From an uncultured Clostridia bacterium (GTDB lineage: Bacteria > Bacillota > Clostridia > Christensenellales > CAG-917), in the NCBI GenBank assembly GCA_934254835.1, contig CAKQMI010000017.1, forward strand, positions 1 through 34,603: a stretch of DNA of 34,603 bases, read 5' to 3'. The position numbers were made by a program, and so were the translations under genes. The notes under the pieces were generated by a model. That model was not told the DNA's origin. It made no database searches and saw nothing but the letters and a program-made list of their open reading frames with translations. This document shows, piece by piece, positions 30,085-34,603 of the stretch (its first letter is position 1; each line of letters opens with the position of its first letter).

Positions 30085-30984
30085 TCAGTTTTCAAAAATT
30101 GCGTCGACAAATTCCTCGGGATCGAACGGCAAAAGATCGTCGATTTTCTCGCCGACGCCCACGAACACCACGGGGATTTCCTGTTCGGCTGAAATTGCCA
30201 TCACGACACCGCCCTTTGCCGTGCCGTCGAGCTTTGTCAATATAATGCCATCGATGTCGATGGCTTCGGTGAAAATTTCAACCTGCGACAATGCGTTTTG
30301 TCCCGTCGTCGCGTCCAAAACGATATAGCTTCGGTAGTCGGCGTTCGGCAATTCTCTCATAATGACCTTGTGGATTTTTTTGAGTTCGTCCATAAGGTTT
30401 TTCTTGTTGTGCAGACGCCCCGCCGTATCGACGAGTATGACGTCGTCGCCCCTTGCTTTTGCCGAAGAAATGGCGTCGAACACCACACTTGCGGGATCAC
30501 TGCCTTCTTGGTGCTTGATAATTCTGACGTTTGCGCGCTCTGCCCAGACTTCCAGTTGGTCGGACGCCGCCGCTCTGAACGTGTCGGCTGCCGCAACCAC
30601 GACGCTTTTTCCGATTGACCTGAAATAGTTTGCAAGTTTGCCGATTGCCGTAGTCTTTCCGACGCCGTTCACGCCCGCAAGCAGTATCACCAAAGGATAG
30701 TCGTAGTCGGGTATGTCGTAACTGATGCTTTCCACCATTATGCGTTTCAAAAGGTTTTTCGCCTTTTCGGTATCGGTGATTTTTTCGCGATAGACCTCGT
30801 CCTTAAATTCGTCGAGAATTTGCTCGGTTGCGGTCACGCCCATATCTGCCGTGAGCATGGCTTCTTCGAGTTCCTCATAAAAATCGTCGTCGAGCGAGCG
30901 TCCCGAAAACGCCGAGAAAATCTTTTTGCCTATGTTATCTTTTGTTTTTTTAAGTCCTTCTTTCAGTTTGCTGAAAAATCCCAT
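30085..30984 (-). CDS. ftsY: Signal recognition particle receptor FtsY
   Basis: Membrane-associated SRP receptor GTPase that docks ribosome-SRP complexes. The 299-residue protein begins with an amphipathic MGFFSKLKEGLKKTKDNIGKKIFSAF (membrane-targeting helix) and lacks the acidic A domain of enterobacteria. The NG domain shows GVNGVGKTT (104-112), AADTFRAAA, DTAGRLHNK and TKLDGTAKGG. AAGGAGAG precedes the ATG, one base after the smc stop. Order smc-ftsY-ylxM-ffh is standard. Confidence 0.97.
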   Translation of the reverse strand: MGFFSKLKEGLKKTKDNIGKKIFSAFSGRSLDDDFYEELEEAMLTADMGVTATEQILDEFKDEVYREKITDTEKAKNLLKRIMVESISYDIPDYDYPLVILLAGVNGVGKTTAIGKLANYFRSIGKSVVVAAADTFRAAASDQLEVWAERANVRIIKHQEGSDPASVVFDAISSAKARGDDVILVDTAGRLHNKKNLMDELKKIHKVIMRELPNADYRSYIVLDATTGQNALSQVEIFTEAIDIDGIILTKLDGTAKGGVVMAISAEQEIPVVFVGVGEKIDDLLPFDPEEFVDAIFEN

Positions 30985-30985
30985 A

Positions 30986-33900
30986 TTAACTCTCCTTCTC
31001 CGCGAACTTCAACGCCTCGGACAGGTTGACCGACAACAGCGTCGATACACCGCGTTCCTCCATCGATACGCCGAAAATGTTGTCCGCGATTTCCATCGTA
31101 GGCTTTCTGTGCGAAATAATGATAAATTGCGTGCGCTCCGAAAAATGTTTCAGATACTTTGCAAGAAGCCCGGCGTTGGCGTCGTCAAGCGCGGTGTCGA
31201 TTTCGTCCAGTACGCAGAACGGCATCGGACGCATTTTGATGATTGCAAACAAAATGGCAATTGCGATAAGCGTCTGCTCCCCGCCCGAATAGGACGAAAT
31301 GTTCAGCATGCGTTTCCCGGGGGGTTGCGCGTAAATTTCGATGCCCGATTCCAGCGGATTGCCGTTGGGATTTTCGACGATTTCAAGTTTAGCTCGACCT
31401 CCGCCGAACAATGCGGTGAAAGTCTCCTTGAAGTTGTCGTTAATTTCGTTGAAGGCGTCGGTGAACCTCGTCGTCATCTCGTTTGTCAGGTCTTCGATAA
31501 TCTGAATGAGGTCGGCTTTGCCTTTTTCGATGTCTTCGCACTGCGCCTTTTCGTTTTCAAAACGCTCGGAAACTTCCTTGTATTCCTCGATGGCGTGCGG
31601 GTTGACGTCGCCCAAAGCGTTAATCGACTTTTTCAGACGGCTGATATTTTGTTGAGCGTCCTTGATTTCAAACTCTTCGTTCTTGAATTCCAGCGCGGTT
31701 TGGTAAGTCAACTCGTACTCTTCCCAAATATGCTCGTGCAAATACTTGATTTCGTTGTTGGTCTGTTCCAACCTGTTTTCTTCGCGGAAGCGTTTTTCTT
31801 TCAAATCGTTGATAGTCTTGTTCAACGTGTCGCGCTTGCCGTCGATAATCGAAATTTCCTCGTTCGTGGACGCTTTCGTCGCCTTGAATGCGTTCATCTT
31901 GCTTTCGAGGTCTTCGATTTTTCTCTTGTCCTCATCGCTGATAGCCTTGCGCCTGCCGGCGTCCTCGATTTGCTTTAGACTTGCGCGGTTGGTGGTCAGC
32001 GACGCGGTAATATCCAACAGCAAATTGCTGATACTTTGACATTCCTTTTTCAAGCGCGTGATATCGAGGTCGATTTGGTCGATATCCGTCTTGCTTTTCG
32101 TCACGTCCAAGCGGACGCTCATAAGCCTGTCGCTAAGCTCTGCTTGTAATTTTTTGTTTTCGTCGGTGACCGACTTGGACTGCGCGTTTTCGGCGTCGGC
32201 GTTTTCGCGCTGAGCCTTAATATCGCTTTCCATTTTGTCGGCAAGACGAAGTTTTTCTTCGGTGTCGCGGACGATATCAGAAAGGCTTTCGATTTCGTCG
32301 GCTTGCGCCTTAATATCCTGCTCGTACGTCTCAATATTTTCAGTGGATTTGCTGAATTTTTCCTCGGTGACGGACAGTTGAATTTTAAGTGCGGAAATTT
32401 CCGCCTCGGTATCTTTGATGGTTTTTTCGGCGATGATTTTTTCGCTTTCCGCCTCGGCACAAAGTTTGACGATATTGTCAAAATCTCGGCGTGCTTTGTC
32501 CAAATTCGCCTTTGTTTCGCTGATTTCGCGGTCTTTTGCCAAAATATTTGCAACATCGGGCTTTCTGCTTCCGCCCGTGATTGCACCGTGTGAAGCGATG
32601 AAATCGCCGTCCAGCGTCACAATCTTGAAGGTATAGCGGTACATCTTGGAAATGCCGATTGCCGTGTCCAGATTGTTGACAACCAGCGTGTTGCCGAGCA
32701 TTCCGCGAATTACCCCCTCGAACCTGCTTTCGTATTCGATAAGGTCGGCGGCAAAACCGATGACTCCACGCTCGTTCAGGACTTTCATTTGGTCGCCGTC
32801 GGGCTTTCTGCCTCTGATGACGTTGATGGGTTGGAAGGTGACCTGACCGTAGCCTTTGCGCTTCAAAAAATCGATGATATATTTGGCGTCCTCTTCGTCG
32901 TTTGTGACGATATTGCGCAGACCGTTGCCGAACGCGACGTCCATTGCGACTTCCATGCCTTCGGGCGTTTTGATAATCTCGGCGACAAGCCCCTGCGACC
33001 TTCTTTTGAGTTCGGGATTGACCTTCATGTCCGACATCAAAAGCTGAATGGCGCGACCAAAACTGTCGTAGTTTTCCTTTGCCTGCAACGCGATCGTATG
33101 CTTTGTTTCGAGCGCGGTGATGCGGTTGGTGAATTTATTTTTGTCCTCGTTGAAACTTTTCAGTGTTTCGACGCTGTCGAAATAGGAATTGTTCGCCTCG
33201 TTCAGCGTGATGTCCAACGACGCGATTTTGTTTTTCGTGGTGGTGATATTGCCTTCGAGCACCGAATGTGCGACGTATTCCTCGTCGAGCGTGGCTTTTT
33301 TATCCTTTAAGGTGCCCTTCAAAAACTCCAACCGTTTGGCACTCATATCGCGCTCGGCAATATATTTTCCGAGGTTCGCTTTGATATTTCCGAGTTCCTC
33401 TGCGGTAAGCACGAGGTTTCTTTGCGAAATTTCCCTTGCCTTTTCGTCGTCGGACAACTTTTCGGTGACGGCGTTGTACTTTTCGGTGACGTCTTTGAGT
33501 TCGGCTTCGAGCTTAACAAGGTTGTTTTGTTTGACTTCCTTTTCGGTGACTTTTTCGACAAGTTCTTGCGATTTTTCGTCCAATTCAGCCTTTTTTACGA
33601 CTTCTTCCTGTTCCAAACGCTTGATTTCGTTATTCACGGACAAAGCGCGTTCGGCGTAAAGTTTGCTTTCGCCCTCGGCAGTCGCAAGACCGACGTTAAG
33701 TTTAATAAGTTCCTCGTTCAAAACCGAGATTTCCTCGTCGATTTTGCTGATGACGTCTTTATATTTTTCGTAATTTGTCTCGTTTTCCTGATATTCTTGT
33801 TCAAGTTTTACGGTGTCGAGAATGATTTTTTGCAATTTTTCGGTGATTGCGTCGACAACCGATTTATTGTTTTCGTAGCGGTAAATGAAGTAGTTGATTT

Positions 33901-34576
33901 CGGCGTCTTTCAGTTCCGCATAAAGAGCGTTGTATTTTTCGGTGGCGCGGGCTTGCTTTGCCAGCGGTTCCAGACGAAGTTCCAACTCGTGCAAAATGTC
34001 CTTGACGCGGGCAAGACTTTCGTTGGCGCGGTCAAGTTTTCTTTCGGTTTCGTCCTTTTGCGACTTGAAATTGGCGATGCCCGCCGCTTCCTCGAAAATA
34101 CTGCGACGGTCGATGGGCTTTGCCTGAATAATCTGCGCGACGCGACCTTGTCCGACGATGCTGTATCCCTCTCTGCCGATACCCGTGTCGTGCAAAAGCG
34201 TGATGACGTCTTTCAGACGGCATTTTTGCTTGTTGATGAAGTATTCGCCGACACCGCTTCTGTCGATTTTTCTGCCCAAAACGACGTCGTCCGACTCGAT
34301 GGGGAAAATCCTTTTTTTGTTGTCAAAATAAAGATTGACCTCAGAATACGACAAGGAACGGCGCGTCTCGGTGCCTTTGAAAATAACGTCGGTCATCGAC
34401 TTTCCGCGCATAGCCGACGGGCGTTGGTCGCCCAGCACCCACTTGACTGCCTCGGCAACGTTGGACTTTCCGCACCCGTTGGGACCTACGATGACGGTGA
34501 TACCGTCCTGAAAAGTGATTTCCGTTTTGTCTGCAAAGGACTTGAACCCCTGCAATTCCATTTTTTGAAAACTCAC
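30986..34576 (-). CDS. smc: Chromosome partition protein SMC
   Basis: Core ATPase of the bacterial condensin, partner of ScpA and ScpB encoded at 14042-15668. The full 1196-residue protein has Walker A GPNGCGKSN (31-39), two long coiled coils (about 170-505 and 680-1000), the hinge domain between (about 515-675), the ABC signature SYSGGEQ and Walker B VLDEIDTALDD near the C-terminus. The start is GTG at 34576, eight bases after GGAG; this places FKSF at residue 11, as in Bacillus SMC, whereas the ATG at 34561 would cut the first strand and lacks a ribosome binding site. The gene upstream, usually rnc, is outside the window. Confidence 0.98.
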   Translation of the reverse strand: MSFQKMELQGFKSFADKTEITFQDGITVIVGPNGCGKSNVAEAVKWVLGDQRPSAMRGKSMTDVIFKGTETRRSLSYSEVNLYFDNKKRIFPIESDDVVLGRKIDRSGVGEYFINKQKCRLKDVITLLHDTGIGREGYSIVGQGRVAQIIQAKPIDRRSIFEEAAGIANFKSQKDETERKLDRANESLARVKDILHELELRLEPLAKQARATEKYNALYAELKDAEINYFIYRYENNKSVVDAITEKLQKIILDTVKLEQEYQENETNYEKYKDVISKIDEEISVLNEELIKLNVGLATAEGESKLYAERALSVNNEIKRLEQEEVVKKAELDEKSQELVEKVTEKEVKQNNLVKLEAELKDVTEKYNAVTEKLSDDEKAREISQRNLVLTAEELGNIKANLGKYIAERDMSAKRLEFLKGTLKDKKATLDEEYVAHSVLEGNITTTKNKIASLDITLNEANNSYFDSVETLKSFNEDKNKFTNRITALETKHTIALQAKENYDSFGRAIQLLMSDMKVNPELKRRSQGLVAEIIKTPEGMEVAMDVAFGNGLRNIVTNDEEDAKYIIDFLKRKGYGQVTFQPINVIRGRKPDGDQMKVLNERGVIGFAADLIEYESRFEGVIRGMLGNTLVVNNLDTAIGISKMYRYTFKIVTLDGDFIASHGAITGGSRKPDVANILAKDREISETKANLDKARRDFDNIVKLCAEAESEKIIAEKTIKDTEAEISALKIQLSVTEEKFSKSTENIETYEQDIKAQADEIESLSDIVRDTEEKLRLADKMESDIKAQRENADAENAQSKSVTDENKKLQAELSDRLMSVRLDVTKSKTDIDQIDLDITRLKKECQSISNLLLDITASLTTNRASLKQIEDAGRRKAISDEDKRKIEDLESKMNAFKATKASTNEEISIIDGKRDTLNKTINDLKEKRFREENRLEQTNNEIKYLHEHIWEEYELTYQTALEFKNEEFEIKDAQQNISRLKKSINALGDVNPHAIEEYKEVSERFENEKAQCEDIEKGKADLIQIIEDLTNEMTTRFTDAFNEINDNFKETFTALFGGGRAKLEIVENPNGNPLESGIEIYAQPPGKRMLNISSYSGGEQTLIAIAILFAIIKMRPMPFCVLDEIDTALDDANAGLLAKYLKHFSERTQFIIISHRKPTMEIADNIFGVSMEERGVSTLLSVNLSEALKFAEKES

Positions 34577-34603
34577 AAAAAATCTCCTATATCTTGTGAT
34601 ACC

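Overview
The window is chromosomal backbone of a Gram-positive bacterium of the Bacillota, most likely an uncultured member of the Clostridia. This rests on gene order (smc-ftsY-ylxM-ffh-rpsP-khpA-rimM-trmD-rbgA; xseA-xseB-tlyA-nadK-argR-recN-spoIVB-spo0A-like; scpA-scpB-ytfI-ytfJ; cmk-plsC-ispH/rpsA), on the IspH-S1 fusion, and on sporulation genes (spoIVB, gerW, a Spo0A DNA-binding domain). Every protein gene lies on the minus strand, so transcription runs from the right end towards the left.

Read in the direction of transcription (right to left): (1) 34576-25747, chromosome organisation and co-translational targeting (SMC, FtsY, YlxM, Ffh), then ribosome and tRNA maturation (S16, KhpA, RimM, TrmD, RbgA). 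(2) 25750-18284, exonuclease VII, a CorB-like membrane protein, TlyA, NAD kinase, ArgR, RecN, SpoIVB and a stand-alone Spo0A C-terminal domain where full-length spo0A normally sits. (3) 18275-16490, a possible SpoIIM-like membrane protein and a DacF-type D,D-carboxypeptidase. (4) 16360-11691, a site-2 protease, ScpA, ScpB, a DUF2953 protein, GerW, a second short D,D-carboxypeptidase and an RluB-type pseudouridine synthase. (5) 11579-6782, a five-gene biotin-dependent sodium-pumping decarboxylase operon that also carries a divergent acyl-CoA carboxyltransferase. (6) 6778-380, a HI0933-type flavoprotein, Cmk, PlsC, the IspH-S1 fusion and adenylosuccinate lyase. (7) 379-1, non-coding: a direct repeat that appears to duplicate a tRNA-Trp 3' end with its terminator, and a 41-bp tandem repeat.

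Six sigma-A-like promoters and six strong intrinsic terminators or terminator-like hairpins can be read. Several leaders are unusual: cmk looks leaderless; ylxM has a consensus promoter followed by a terminator-shaped hairpin whose U-run touches the ATG; the site-2 protease leader folds its own ribosome binding site into a long stem; and the DUF2953 start codon lies inside the terminator of scpB. These leaders, the receiver-less Spo0A and the mixed decarboxylase/carboxyltransferase operon are the points most worth checking. Most of the window is well-known housekeeping content, and I see no phage, CRISPR array or insertion sequence.
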